Part shown: positions 45,026 through 56,582 of the stretch, piece after piece
Layout of the letters: every line of letters starts with the position of its first letter
Numbering within the stretch: position 1 is the stretch's first letter
From: Polytrichum commune
Lineage: Eukaryota; Streptophyta; Polytrichopsida; Polytrichales; Polytrichaceae
Reading direction: 5' to 3'
Assembly (NCBI GenBank): GCA_950295325.1
Contig: OX485805.1
Span: 36,069,501 to 36,133,500, forward strand
Length of the DNA stretch: 64,000 nt
Notes under the pieces: generated by a model
Databases searched by the model: none
What the model was told of the DNA's origin: nothing
The model's input: only the letters and a program-made list of their open reading frames with translations
Program-made: the position numbers and the translations under genes

Positions 45026-46957
45026 CAGGGTTGTCTATCGCGACGTCATGACGGTGTCGTGCCGTCATGTCGTGTCGTGTCGTGACGGACCCCTCCGTCA
45101 CGACACAATAGGGTCCACGTAGGGTCAACATAGGGGGAACGGACTAGGGTGGGTAAAATACTTACCTTCTTGCCAAGGTGGCGTCCTATGTGGCAGAAAA
45201 CGCCGACGTGGTCGTGGATATGCCTAGCGCCAGGTAAATCATTTTGCCATTTTGTTTACCATTTTGTTAAAATCAAAGTAGTAAAAAACGACTAAGGAGG
45301 GTGTGGGGCGGACGGGGGACGAGGGTGGGGGGGGGAACGGAGCGGACGGGGGGGGGGGGGGGGGGAACGGAGCGGACGGAGTCGGGAACGGGGGCGGACG
45401 GGGGGAACGGGAGCGGACGGGGGGGGGAACGGAGCGGACGGGGTCGGGAACGGGGGCGGACGGGGGGGAACGGGAGCGGACGGAGGGGGGGGGGATTTTT
45501 TTTTTAAAAATGGGGTGGATGGGGAAGGGGGGGGGGGGGAAATTGGGGCGGACGGGGGGGAACGGGGCGCGCACGGGGTTGGGAACGGGGCGGACGGGGG
45601 GGGGAACGGGGCGCGCACGGGGGGGAACGGGGCGCGCACGGGGGGGAACGGGGCGCGCACGGGGGGGAACGGGGCGGACGGGGTTGGGAACAGGGCGGAC
45701 GGGGTCGGGAACGGGGGCGGACGGAGGGGGGGGGAAATTTTTTTTTAAAAAATGGGGCGGACGGGGAAGGGAAAAAAAAAAAAAAAAAAAAAAAAAACTG
45801 GGGCGGACGGGGGGGAACGGGAGCAGACGGAGGGGGGGGAATTTTTTTTTAAAAAAAATGGGGCGGACGGGGAAGGGGGGGGGGGGGAGAAAAAAAAATT
45901 GGGGCGGACGGGGGAGCGGACGGGGGAGCGGACGGAGGGGCGGACGGGGGGGAACGGGGCGTGGATGGGGGGGAACGGGGCGGACGGGGTCGGGAACGGG
46001 GCGGACGGGGGGGAACGGGAGCGGACGGAGGGGGGGGAAATTTTTTTTTAAAAAAATGGGGCGGATGGGGAAGGGGGGGGGGAAAAAAAAAAAAAAAAAA
46101 CTGGGGCGGACGGGGGAGCGGACGGGGGAGCGGACGGAGGGGCGGACGGGGGGGAACGGGAGCGGACGGAGGGGGGGGGGAATTTTTTTTTTTTTTTAAA
46201 TGGGGCGGACGGGGAAGGGGGGGGGGGGAAAAAAAAAAAAAAAAACTGGGGCGGACGGGGGAGCGGACGGGGGGGAACGGGAGCGGACGGAGGGGGGGGA
46301 ATTTTTTTTAAAAAAAAATGGGGCGGACGGGGAAGGGAAAAAAAAAAAAAAAAAAAAAAAACTGGGGCGGACGGGGGAGTGGACGGAGGGGGGGGGGAAT
46401 TTTTTTTTTTAAAAAAATTGGGGCGGACGGGGAAGGGAAAAAAAAACAAAAAAAAAAAAAACTGGGGCGGACGGGGGAGCGGACGGAGGGGGGGGAATTT
46501 TTTTTTAAAAAAAATGGGGCGGACGGGGAAGGGGAAAAAAAAAAAAAAAAAAAAAACTGGGGCGGACGGGGGAGCGGACGGAGGGGCGGACGGGGGGGAA
46601 CGGGGCGCGGACGGGGGAGCGGACGGAGGGGCAGATGGGGGTGAACGGGGCGCGGACGGGGGGGGGAACGGGGCGTACGGGGTTGGGAACGGAGCGGACG
46701 GGGTCGGGAACAGGGGCGGACGGGCTCTAGTAAATTTTTCCCCACTTTACCTTTACTTTGCTGACATGTCATCACACGTGGACATTGTAAATCCTACGTG
46801 TCTGAATTGGGTTAATGTAATTACACAAAAAAATCGGTAAAATTCAAGTCCGTCAGGATAAAGACAGCATCCGGCATAATGTCGTGACGGATACGTGTCG
46901 TGACGGCACGACATTATGCCGGGATTACCCTCCGTCACGACAAAATAGACAACCCTG
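45026..46957. mobile_element. 1.9-kb hAT-like element carrying a minisatellite
   Basis: Perfect 13-bp termini CAGGGTTGTCTAT and ATAGACAACCCTG and a perfect 8-bp duplication tttaggag (45018-45025, 46958-46965). Both subterminal regions repeat TCGTGACGG-like words in both orientations, as hAT transposase-binding sites often do. A tight hairpin at 46871-46922 (CCGGCATAATGTCGTG arms) lies near the right end. No transposase is encoded; the interior is almost all minisatellite. Confidence 0.85.
45301..46728 (+). repeat. G/A-rich minisatellite inside the hAT-like element
   Basis: Short modules GGGGCGGACGGGG and GGGAACGGGGCG alternate with A-tracts (15-27 A) and T8-A8 blocks; a composite unit of roughly 100-140 bp recurs about seven times from 45760 to 46560. 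One strand is nearly all purine, with the C almost only in GGCGGACGGG and AACGGG. Long open frames on both strands here (up to 298 codons) encode Gly/Arg or Pro/Phe low-complexity and are not genes. Confidence 0.9.
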
Positions 46958-46965
46958 TTTAGGAG

Positions 46966-47446
46966 GCTGATGAGAGCCCGAATTAAGGAGGATGAATTTG
47001 AATGGGATATCATTTGAGAAGAAGATTGCCTCGCACTTCAACTTAGGGCATAGAAACGCTTCGATGCAATGGATAAGGCGCCTTTGGAATAGGTTGGTAC
47101 GGGATTGGATGCAACCTACAAACTAATGAAACAAAGGGGGGGGGGGGTTAGTTTGAGGAGGAAGGCCGAAAGCTACTGCGGACAAATGGAATGGAGGAAA
47201 CAAAGGAAGGGAAGTGCAACTTGGCATAGGCTATAATATACCTTGAGATGTGCGATGGCGGAGACGGCACGGGTGACAATGTGTCGTGGGGAGGAACAGG
47301 GACGGATGCATTTGGTGTCAATTGAACATCTATCCGAAGCTACTGGTGAGGCATCATGTCACCATCGGACCGAGAGGAGGAGTCCCAGTCACGATCGTGA
47401 GTGGTGACAGGATGATGAGGGGCGGAAGATTTGCTTGGGCGGGGGG
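46966..47446. other. No gene recognised
   Basis: Right flank of the hAT-like element; only chance ORFs. Confidence 0.4.
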
Positions 47447-48154
47447 CTAGCTATCCATGACGCCAATGTTTAGAGGCTCTTTGAAGTAGTTGATCGTGGA
47501 CACCGCATCGCATAAGAGGCTTTGCAAGTTGGCGTTGCTGATAGCTTGGACCAAGTCCTTGAAGTGCTGGTAGACAAGAAAGAAACCAAAACATGGGGAT
47601 GATGGGGAGGGGATATATGAAAACCAACATACATCCAAAGCACAATTACACATGGCCAAAAAAATTATCTCAAAAGAAAAATTATATTTTGCATGATCAT
47701 ACAACTTTCTATACATGTATTCTATGTGATTCATGTATCTATCCCCTATTGGATTACTCCGTACAAATTGGGGGACATTATGTAGCCCACTCCCTACAAG
47801 CACTTGAAAGTACCTCACAAGGTCCATCAGAAACCAATCTTGGACCTTCCTAATCGTCCACACGGGGCCCATTATGTAGTTGGAGGTGGGGTTTAGGATG
47901 TTCTTGGAGGGGTTATTTTCCACCAGGAGGATGTTGGCACAGGTTGGCCGCAAATCATAGGGACATCCTATCATGGTGGGGCACTCTATCAACACCTTTA
48001 AGTATTGGTTCACGACAACGTTCCCCGGCTTCCTAACAACTTTCCCATCCAGGGTCAACAACATCTTGCACAACACTTGGCCTAGCACCACGCAAGGGGA
48101 CTCAATCCCCTTGAAGATGAACTCTACGACCATGTGGGTGTTCTCCAATTTCAT
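47447..48154 (-). CDS. Unidentified ORF, 235 codons
   Basis: It is the longest unexplained frame in the right half. The sequence is protein-like (VVLGQVLCKMLLTLDGK, CPYDLRPTCANILLVE, GPVWTIRKVQDWFL) but I recognise no family. Another minus-strand frame (48438 to 48169; IQDLNGVVAQFVHCPKAP) lies upstream in a different phase, so the two may be parts of one coding region broken by a frameshift. Surrounding DNA is repetitive, so a decayed transposon-encoded protein is as likely as a host gene. Confidence 0.35.
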   Translation of the reverse strand: MKLENTHMVVEFIFKGIESPCVVLGQVLCKMLLTLDGKVVRKPGNVVVNQYLKVLIECPTMIGCPYDLRPTCANILLVENNPSKNILNPTSNYIMGPVWTIRKVQDWFLMDLVRYFQVLVGSGLHNVPQFVRSNPIGDRYMNHIEYMYRKLYDHAKYNFSFEIIFLAMCNCALDVCWFSYIPSPSSPCFGFFLVYQHFKDLVQAISNANLQSLLCDAVSTINYFKEPLNIGVMDS

Positions 48155-48168
48155 GGAGCTCTAGATAG

Positions 48169-48438
48169 TCACCCATCGTTTGGATTGGGCAATCTGAATG
48201 AAACAACGAGATTGGGTAGAAGGTAGACGAGTTTGCTCGTGATGTACATCAGGATCCCACCATAGCCAATGTTCTTGGGCGTAGAAAAAAGGATTGTCGG
48301 GGCCTTGGGACAATGCACAAATTGGGCCACGACCCCATTGAGGTCTTGAATTGGGAACCGCTGCTTAACTACCATGGTAGGGGTGGGCAAAATCGGGGGA
48401 GTGGCCACGGTGGGGAGACAAGTGAGAAGGAGCAGCAA
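48169..48438 (-). CDS. Unidentified ORF upstream of the 235-codon frame
   Basis: It begins with a Leu/Pro-rich stretch (LLLLTCLPTVATPP) and continues FPIQDLNGVVAQFVHC and YGGILMYITSKLVYLLP. See the entry for 47447-48154; no family is recognised. Confidence 0.25.
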   Translation of the reverse strand: MLLLLTCLPTVATPPILPTPTMVVKQRFPIQDLNGVVAQFVHCPKAPTILFSTPKNIGYGGILMYITSKLVYLLPNLVVSFRLPNPNDG

Positions 48439-50213
48439 CGCTATGTTCCATGCCTTGTGGAGACAAGCGAGGGGGATGCTATGTTATGCTAAGTCTATTT
48501 CAAATATTATTTAGGAAAAACAAAAGCATGTGAAATATTGATGATGAAGAGAAATTAGAATGCACATCACAAACCATTCAAGGGGGCAAACACTCAATAG
48601 AGATTCAGACAAGGCAATGCATATAGAGGCCAAGAATAATGATTTATTTTAAAAAACTTTATGTGCAGTTTGTTTAGAATCCAGTTTGATCGAGCAATTC
48701 AACATCTCCTAAGTCACAATTTACAAATTCGATATTACACCGTGAAGGTCAAGCTTAGCCGCATGGTGGAGATTGGTTGGGCACAAGGGAGGGGGTAAAG
48801 AGTAGATAGGGAACAAACTGTACACTAGCCAGACTTGATCCAAGAAGTTTGGGTTGGCCAACCCAAACTGGGAGGACTTGGTTAATTACCTTGTCCTGGT
48901 CATGCCTGATAGTCGTCGAAGCCTTCATTACTTGCGGTGCTTGGTTTGTTGCGCCACTGCCTTCACCACTGCAGTCAACACCCTACTCCTGCACATGCTA
49001 AGTATTAGGCCTTTGTCCCAAGCCAACCTCCGCATGCGCATCATGCATTAGATCATTGATTAGATTAGGAGTAAAAGTATCACTAGGCTTTTGCAAGCCT
49101 TCAATGTCTAACATTTGAGTTTCGTAGGCGCCCCAATGTTGTTCATGGCCACCCATAGAAAGGAGGTGGGTTTGGGTCGGCTGACCCAAACTACTTAGAA
49201 ATGGGAGGGGTGTTAAGGGCATTGAGAAGGATTTCAAAAGCAAGGGAGATCAGGGCGCTTGACCCAAAATGGTGGGGATTATTCTGTTGGTGAGAGTAGG
49301 GTAATATTTTAGGCATCTAAGGGGGTATGGTACAGAAGTGCTAGGTGTCCCAGGCGCCCCCCACATATTGAGGTCATCCATTTGCTACACAGGGCATATG
49401 GGAAATGGTGGGGGCGTACATGCTGCTAGAAAGTGAAGGGCTATTGCAGGAAATGTTGGTGTAGAATGTGTTGTGCTAGGAACCTACGGAGGCAAGTGAG
49501 AGCACATGCTTGACGGAGCTCCAACCGTGTTTGGCACCCACATATCTTGTATCATCAGGTCAACACCTCATGCCTCACCTTCACCATACCATTAAATGTT
49601 ATAGGAGAAAAGGGATCCGACCTCAGTCTCTTTGCAAACTCCCTATCGTCCTCATCTTCATTGGGATTGCAATGGTCTCTTTCATTGCATACTTGCAATG
49701 CAACTTCTTCCTTTTCAACTTCCTTCATTCTCTAAATGTTGTTGCGGCATCCCTAGAGAACATGTCAATGATGTTGTCCACAATGAGGTTAGAGACCAGT
49801 TTGCTATGAGGAGTTGGGGCCCGCATTGCTTTCTTCCGGCAAGGGGCTTCCGATTCTTGGGTTTGGCTAGTCAACCCGGATTCCTCCTCCCCTTCGACCC
49901 TCGTGCCATCCTCCTCTTCATAGTCTTCCTCCATGTCTTTTGCCTCCTTGTTATCTGCCCCTCAAGATGTATTGTCAGGATCAACAACAACAACAAGCTC
50001 AAGGTCGCTAACAAGGGGCCTTTGATCAATTTCTGCATGTAGATAATTCCTCACCTTGTCCAATGGATTCTCTCCTCCTTTGCCAATCTCCTTTTGGTAG
50101 CCTGAAGTGCCCAATCAAGACATCCATCTTCTTTGCTAGTGCCTTTTGGATCTTCTAAAATTGGAAATCGTTGTCCTTACTTGACAATGAGTGTTTGAGT
50201 TGTTCTTGTAGGG
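48439..50213. other. Unassigned; acidic minus-strand frame at 49725-49934
   Basis: The 69-residue minus-strand frame is rich in Glu and Asp and may be an upstream piece of the same decayed coding unit as 47447-48438. No other structure was fixed. Confidence 0.3.
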
Positions 50214-50453
50214 ATGATTGCTCATGGCCATGGTGATATCAGATTCGCCCATTATGCTCATGATTTGTATCTGGTGGATTCAAAGCATACCATGGGGTCA
50301 TTTGCAAAGCTTTTGGATGATTTGAAGAAACTGCCTACATACTCTTCAAGATCGTTATTTGAGAATGCCGCATCGACACCTTTATATAAAACGGTGTTGG
50401 ATGGAAAAGATGTATGCTTGGATTCATTGCTAGAACCCCTAGTGAGCATGTGA
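50214..50453 (+). CDS. Unidentified short ORF
   Basis: 79 codons (GDIRFAHYAHDLYLVDSKH, SLFENAASTPLYKTVLDGKD), protein-like in composition. No family recognised; could be a fragment. Confidence 0.2.
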   Translation: MIAHGHGDIRFAHYAHDLYLVDSKHTMGSFAKLLDDLKKLPTYSSRSLFENAASTPLYKTVLDGKDVCLDSLLEPLVSM

Positions 50454-53330
50454 GTGCAAAAAATTCCCCTTCATTATGGAGGTCCAATAAAACAACTATG
50501 CCAAGGGCAATAAAAATAAATAAAATTGTGTTTGCCTATTGGTCTTTGTTGGTTGCGAAAGGCATTTCAAGAGGTGTTTGTATTGTTCGTTTTAGTGGGC
50601 CACACACAAAATGATATTGATACATTTTTGGACAGTGGAGAATGAAGTTGCATGAGGAGGATTTTCTAACAATCCCACTGTTGATGAAGTCGTAGATGGA
50701 TTTGGACAACGCAGCTGTCATCCCACATGTGAATTGAGGAGGTGCCAAACTTCAAAGCATTTGTAAAATTATAATTTTGGAGTGGAGCTCACTATTTGAT
50801 TTAAGTCAAAAATAAATAGGGCATTCACATGTTTCATATTTGGGTAGCACGGTAATAAGTTGAGCATCAATCATTATGATGAAGCTCGGTTCCTTGAAAA
50901 AAATACCAACTATTCATAACTTTCAAATACATTGTCCTCAAGTTTTCGTCTATCAATTATTGGAAATGAATTGGCCTATGATCTGAATAGGGGTTGGGAT
51001 AGAATTTTTTTTAAAGGATTTAGGGTATTTTTTGAATTAGAAATCAACTTGTGATTTTTTGTTGAACATTATGATATCAGTTTCCTAACCTATGAAAATC
51101 ACTCCAATATTACACTTATACTACGCTTATGCAAAATTGCTGAAGTTATCATAAATGGGTTTGTCTACTCTAAATCATCTTGCCCTGATTGCATGTTTCA
51201 TGTCCTATGAAAGTGGGTGCACAAAGAAAAGTGTCCAAATAACACATGTCTACCTTAACGGCATTCCTCCACACATGCTACCCAAGTGGTTAAATCGACC
51301 TCTTATCCTCCAACTTTGGTGTCAAACTACAAGCCTCGGGGGGAAAATAAAAAACAGGGGTCCACATGGCGGTTAGGTAATGGTACTCATCTTGGGTCTA
51401 TCTCTCCATGTATTTACTAGATTACCTCTATAGGCAATCATAAGGCCTTCAACACACGGGGAGGGCGAACCAATCCATGCATTGGTACCTTACCAGATGA
51501 TTGCAGTGGATGGCGCCGTCCATTCTTATCCACTTCCCAACTCAAGTGGACTTAACCATGGTTAAGAGGTGGAGTAGGTGGAACATTGTAGCTTTCTTTG
51601 GCATGTGTTAGGAACATCATTTTTTGGCTCCGCTTCCCATGATGCCGGCTCTTATTATTATAGCTTATAGGTAGGAAGGAATGCCACATGGCAACTACAA
51701 TTACTATATTTTGAAGAGAAATCAAATGGTTTAGGGTTTGGAATTTCAAAATGGGTGGTGTCCATGCCTCTAATTGAAAATGTGCTTCTCTTTTATAGTG
51801 TGGGGATCCTAGATACTAAATCTTTAATAAAATTTAGAAGTACACATAACAATGAGAAGATCTACATTGCAATTGCAAATGAGATTGTCAAGTGTAGTTC
51901 CATTCAAGCTTTTCACAAGGTAAGTTTCACTAACTACAACTTTGAAGTTTTATTTATTTCTTCATTTGTATAATTATGTAGTTTGTGCGATGTGCTATCT
52001 CCATTTAAAATTACTTTCTTCCAGAAGTGATAAAATATTTCTTGTCAATAGTGTAGCCTTTGTTGTAATGCATCTTAGAAATCTCTCTGTGATGGGTATC
52101 ACATACCCTTCTCCTGCCAATTACATTGAATTCAAACAAACATAGATACATCTTATTTTACAAACCACCATTGTGATGGATAATGCTCTTGGAGCACAAG
52201 ATAGAACATTCAACTTCATTGTGCTGGATATTGCTCCTGGAGCACACGATGGAATACAAATCTTCATTGTGATGGCTATTCCATTGCCAATTTTTTTTCT
52301 TTTCACAAATTCTTTTCTTTATGTACAAACCATTCAATGCTAGAAGCCCATGAATACATCTCATTTTGAAACATCGGTCCATGATGGGTATTGCCCAAGG
52401 TCTTTGTAATGGAATTTAAATTTTTATTAAGATGGGTATCGCACTTGTGAAATCTTTTCATTTCGGGATTATTCTTCTTTACTTGCGCACAATATATCTT
52501 CATTTGCATATTCGTTGCGTGTTGGATATTGATTTATGCATTTCCTTTTCTATATATAGTGGCCAATATCCCATGAAAGAATAAACCTTCCATCACTGCA
52601 GAACAACTTAAGCTAAGGTGTTGCAACCCTTGCTAGCCCCCTTAACAATCTTGCCAATTTTCAATTCTAGCAAAGGTTACGAGCGCTAACCCTTCGCATT
52701 CCGCCATGCTAATGGTTAGCTCCTCCTACCCTGGACCTTATAATTCATAAGAGGGGAACCGACCCTCCTCCATTGCTTTCGGGACTCACCCCTTAATCGA
52801 TAACCCATTTCTTCGATGTGGACTTCCATCCATGGAAGTCCAATCCTATGTTGATCATTGCGTCGCCGGAGCAACACTACAACAACCCGAAGCATACTAG
52901 GCAACTATGGCCTCACATTGGGCCAATGCCCATGGAGGCTGTGCTGTTCGGCCTCAGGTGGGTGAGGCCACACCACCTCATCCATATAAGCCTCTAGGAC
53001 TCTATGCGGGGCCCCTACCCCACCGTCAAGAAACCTCTTGTCTCTCTATCAAGAGTTGGGGCCAAGTAGACATTTTCCCTTATCGCTGGGCTTAGAAGCC
53101 CCCAACAGCTTTAGACCATCATAACTTCCTTGTATAATGACTGATGCTAACAAGAAACCACTCCATCTTCATCTACGCTTCACGTAGATACCGATGGACT
53201 CCTCACGGGTTTGTCTATACTACCTCTACGAGCGTAACACGGAGCCCTTTCGTGGGCAGGGGCAACCTGTCGCTCCTCGACCCTCCCTCTCCCCGACCCT
53301 AGCCGTCCCGAGCCTTGGCCGCCCGCCCGC
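50454..53330. other. Unassigned; family D tail and short tandem repeat
   Basis: Bases 51140-51262 are the right end of a family D MITE (AATAACACATGTCTACCTTA). Bases 52165-52285 hold two and a half copies of a ~60-bp unit (ATTGTGATGGATAATGCTC). The rest has only short ORFs. Confidence 0.4.
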
Positions 53331-53705
53331 TCATCCACCGGGATGAACTTTCATCCCGTCGACTCCGCTCCACCTGCTCCACCCCGCTCCGGCGCTCCTC
53401 ATTCTTCCGGAGAGGCGCACCGTCCTCACCAGCTTGGAATCGATGAACCACTGGATCTTCTGCTTGTTGTAGTGGATGGAGTAAGTGTGGAACTTGTGGG
53501 AGCAATCGAAATCGAGTTCCACCCAATGCTCATTCCCTCCGGTTCCATTCACGTAGAAATTCGTCTGCACGATGCGCTTGTTGTCACCGAGAAACTCGAA
53601 ATCAATCTCGTCTTGGCTTCCCTCCTCGGATGACACATACAAGTTGGTGAGCAATCCGCTCGTATCACCATCCGGGCACTTGATGATTATAACTGCACAA
53701 ATCAT
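53331..53705 (-). pseudogene. GH16 (XTH/beta-glucanase-like) exon fragment
   Basis: The frame reads KCPDGDTSGLLTNLYVSSEE, then the GH16 catalytic motif DEIDFEFLGD, then QTNFYVNGTGG, FHTYSIHYN and WFIDSKLVRTVR. These are signatures of clan GH16 xyloglucan endotransglucosylases/hydrolases and related beta-glucanases, which act on wall glucans outside the cell. Only about 100 residues of a normal ~280-residue enzyme are present; signal peptide and C-terminal part are missing, and homology fades after LVRTVR (about 53405). It ends within about 25 bp of GCN1-like exons on the other strand, so it is most likely a captured fragment. Confidence 0.75.
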
Positions 53706-53722
53706 TCTTTATATTTTCTCAG

Positions 53723-54218
53723 GTTGCAAGTCGATCACTGGGTGAGCTGGTGAGGAAGCTTGGTGAAAGGGTTCTTCCATCAATTATTCCTATATTGGCA
53801 AAGGGTCTGGAAGATGAAGTTCCAAGCACAAGACAGGTCTAGTTCTCATTCTTTCCTGGAACCTCATATGAACTAAATATTGCACTATGTTTTCCTTTAT
53901 TGATACGCCATCTTGTGCAGGGTGTATGCATGGGACTCAGTGAAGTGATGGGAAGTGCTGGTAAACATCAGCTAGTGGCATATATGGGCGACCTTATTCC
54001 TACCATTAGAAAAGCTCTTTGTGATAGGTATGTGATTCCTTTCTTTTTTAGTCAAGGCACATTGAAGGTTGGTTTTGCAGACGAGAAAATTTAGTATTGA
54101 AGAAAATTGTTCATACTTAAAATTTTAATTATGTGATACTAATCATTTGTTTTACAAATGTTCTAGAGTTTTGGAAGTCCGTGAGGCAGGAGGATTGACA
54201 TTTAGTACATTTTTCAAG
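53723..54218 (+). pseudogene. GCN1/ILITYHIA HEAT-repeat fragment, three exons
   Basis: Three exons with good splice sites, 53723-53837, 53921-54027 and 54167-54218, join in frame to read VASRSLGELVRKLGERVLPS, then GVCMGLSEVMGSAGKHQLVA, then VLEVREAGGLTFSTFFK. This is the HEAT-repeat region of GCN1 (plant ILITYHIA), the ribosome-associated partner of GCN2 in stress-induced translational control. GCN1 proteins exceed 2,500 residues; here only about 91 residues remain. A weak next exon might begin near 54440 (AMNEF). Introns are kept, so the copy came through DNA, not a processed transcript. Confidence 0.8.
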
Positions 54219-54528
54219 GTTTCTTCGAAATCCTTGGCTCTTGAACCTCCTGCAGTCTCACTATTATTGGTTATGATGATAATGATGATGATGATGTATT
54301 TGGTTTCAGTTACGTTTTTAATAACTATTTTGATGCAAGGACCAAGTCGTCATTACCTTTCCATAGAGTACATGTTGGTTTGTTTTCTTCAGGCTTCTCA
54401 GAATGACAAAAATGCTTGTGAGGCAATTCTCAGATGCAATGAATGAGTTCCAAGAATTCACAAGAAGAAGTGGCATGTGTAAGTAGAATAGGACCCTCTC
54501 TACTCACATACATTCCGCCATTTCTACT

Positions 54529-54969
54529 ATGAGTGCACAATCCGGGATGGATAGTCACGATGGTGAAGGACATGCTAGAACCTCCGAAGGTCATGAGGTA
54601 CAATCGCAACCAGATGATATCAATTGTTCTCTGGAAAACCTCAAGGTTCTTGACATTGGACCGGTTTGGAAGAAAAGGCCATCGTGGAGAAATGTACTCC
54701 ATAAAGTGCAGGCAACTATGCAGACCCCGTTGCCTGGACCATTCAATAGGACAGACCTTCATTGGGAGACAACCACAAACCAGGGGAAGGGGAAGGGGCG
54801 TGAAACTCAGAAAGCCACTATTCCATGGGATCGTTTGGATGACTTCCTCGAAGGTGAGATGTCAGCCCGTCAACACCCTTGTGTGTTTTGCGAGGAATCA
54901 CGGCAGTGTATGAAGAAGGATGATCAGGAGCAAATTAGAGCAGAGTCAGCGATTCAAGAGATTAGGTAA
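54529..54969 (+). CDS. Unidentified ORF, possibly a captured exon
   Basis: 146 codons from ATG: an acidic, polar start, then SWRNVLHKVQATMQTPLPGP, IPWDRLDDFLEGEM and HPCVFCEESRQCM, the last with a possible CxxC..C metal site. It runs into GATTAG^gtaatt, a plausible donor. I do not recognise a family. Its position next to two other gene fragments suggests a third captured piece. Confidence 0.35.
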   Translation: MSAQSGMDSHDGEGHARTSEGHEVQSQPDDINCSLENLKVLDIGPVWKKRPSWRNVLHKVQATMQTPLPGPFNRTDLHWETTTNQGKGKGRETQKATIPWDRLDDFLEGEMSARQHPCVFCEESRQCMKKDDQEQIRAESAIQEIR

Positions 54970-55739
54970 TTAACATACTCATGTTTCAATGCAAGGTGAC
55001 AAATCCACATCTAGAAATAAATTTGAAGATTACATTAGTAGGATCAGTACCTTACTTATAGATTCACATGTGCACGAAATCATAGGCAAGAATTCTTGTA
55101 TTTGTGAGATTGTAACGCTCAGAGTTGCAATTTTTTTATTATTCACCCTTGTTCTAAAGAGAGCGTATTGTTTTGATCACCATGAATAGAAGTAGATTTG
55201 ACTTAAAGCTCTTCAAATTCTTCATGAAAGCCAAGTTAGATACAAGTCCACATGATTTTAGCCCTTATAGTACATATAAAAATGTCAAAAATGTTTATTT
55301 TTTCACATGGTTTAATTCAACTCTCTCTAAAACCAACTTGTGTTTCCAACCCTTGAACTTCCAGTGCAACCATCGATTTTGCAGATTCTAGATTAAATTT
55401 GCATTTCCATTTTTTAATTGGACCTTTCACATTTTTTGATGGTTTCCTTGCATGCTCTAGATTTCTAGTTATAGACTAAATTTCATCATCATTTGAAAGG
55501 TTTGAAAATGTTGATTTGCTATATTGGTGTGCAAGTATACATATTCGTTATTACTTACCACTTTGTCTTTCTAATTAGGTTCTAGCTTTAATCTAATTCG
55601 ATACTCGTATCAATATGGGCCTCAAGTTATAGCAATAAGTACAAAGTGGAAGTGCAGAAGGTGTTCTCCCATGTGCTGACGCAAAAGAAGAACTCACGCC
55701 AGCACAGAAGGCACAAATACGGCCTCCGTCATTCGTCCA

Positions 55740-55830
55740 AAGTCCATGAGGCCCGCATACCCTAAGGGTTTCTCGTACCTAGCCGTGTGCGGTGCCACGT
55801 TGTCGTGATGTGGGCCGACTACTAGTTCAA
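55740..55830 (+). repeat. Direct repeat, copy 1
   Basis: About 90 bp beginning AAGTCCATGAGGCCCGCATA and ending near CCGACTACTAGTTCAAA. It recurs at 56490-56582 at roughly 90% identity, about 750 bp away in the same orientation. Confidence 0.8.
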
Positions 55831-56489
55831 ATATAGGCATTTACGTATGTTATTATTATTTGCACAGTAGAGATTAATATGATATTCGAATTAATTCCTT
55901 AAGTTGAAAACCGGTCTTGAATTCAAGGCCAGAATAATTTATCTTTCTCTAGTATGGTCGTTCGTCTGGCTACATATGTGTTGAAAGTTGCCAACGCAGA
56001 CCATGTGCGTTAACATACAAGGCTCATATCAGAAACTTAAATTTTTTAAATTTTATAATTCTTTTAACGTTTGGATTTGGTAAATTTACCAAAATTTCTA
56101 AAATCTATACATAATACAAATGATGTCCGAAAAAAATAATACAAATATTATATATTATCTAAATCTTTGTAGCTACAATGTTATTTATTTATTTATTTGA
56201 AATCATTTTCCTTATTCATTCATCTATGTATTTCATTGTTTTTGGCCACATCGTAAATTTTGAGCTTACATGCAAAAAAAAATTTCCTACTATTTTTATT
56301 GATTTTTTAGCCCCTGTCATATATTGCATCAATATTTGAGGACAAATATTCTTTATTCCGCCAAATTCCTTGCTCCAACCCTTTATATGTCATTTCAAAT
56401 TCATACAGTAGGCTTCCTTTTTTATTTTTGGTTTTCCAAGTCGTTGGCACATATCCTGTGCGTTAACGCACAAAACTTTCACTACTAAA

Positions 56490-56582
56490 TAAGTCCATGA
56501 GGCCCACATACCCTGAGGATTTCTCGTACCTAGCCGTGTGTAGTGCCATGTTGTCGTGATGTGAGCCGACTACTACTTCAAA
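56490..56582 (+). repeat. Direct repeat, copy 2
   Basis: Second copy of the 90-bp repeat. Both copies lie near TGCGTTAAC words, hinting at a larger, decayed element whose ends I could not fix. Confidence 0.8.

Noticed and set aside
45239-46840. Long open frames on both strands (up to 298 codons), Gly/Arg-rich or Pro/Phe-rich
   Set aside because: They arise from the G/A minisatellite, overlap in several frames at once, and have no domain or start context.
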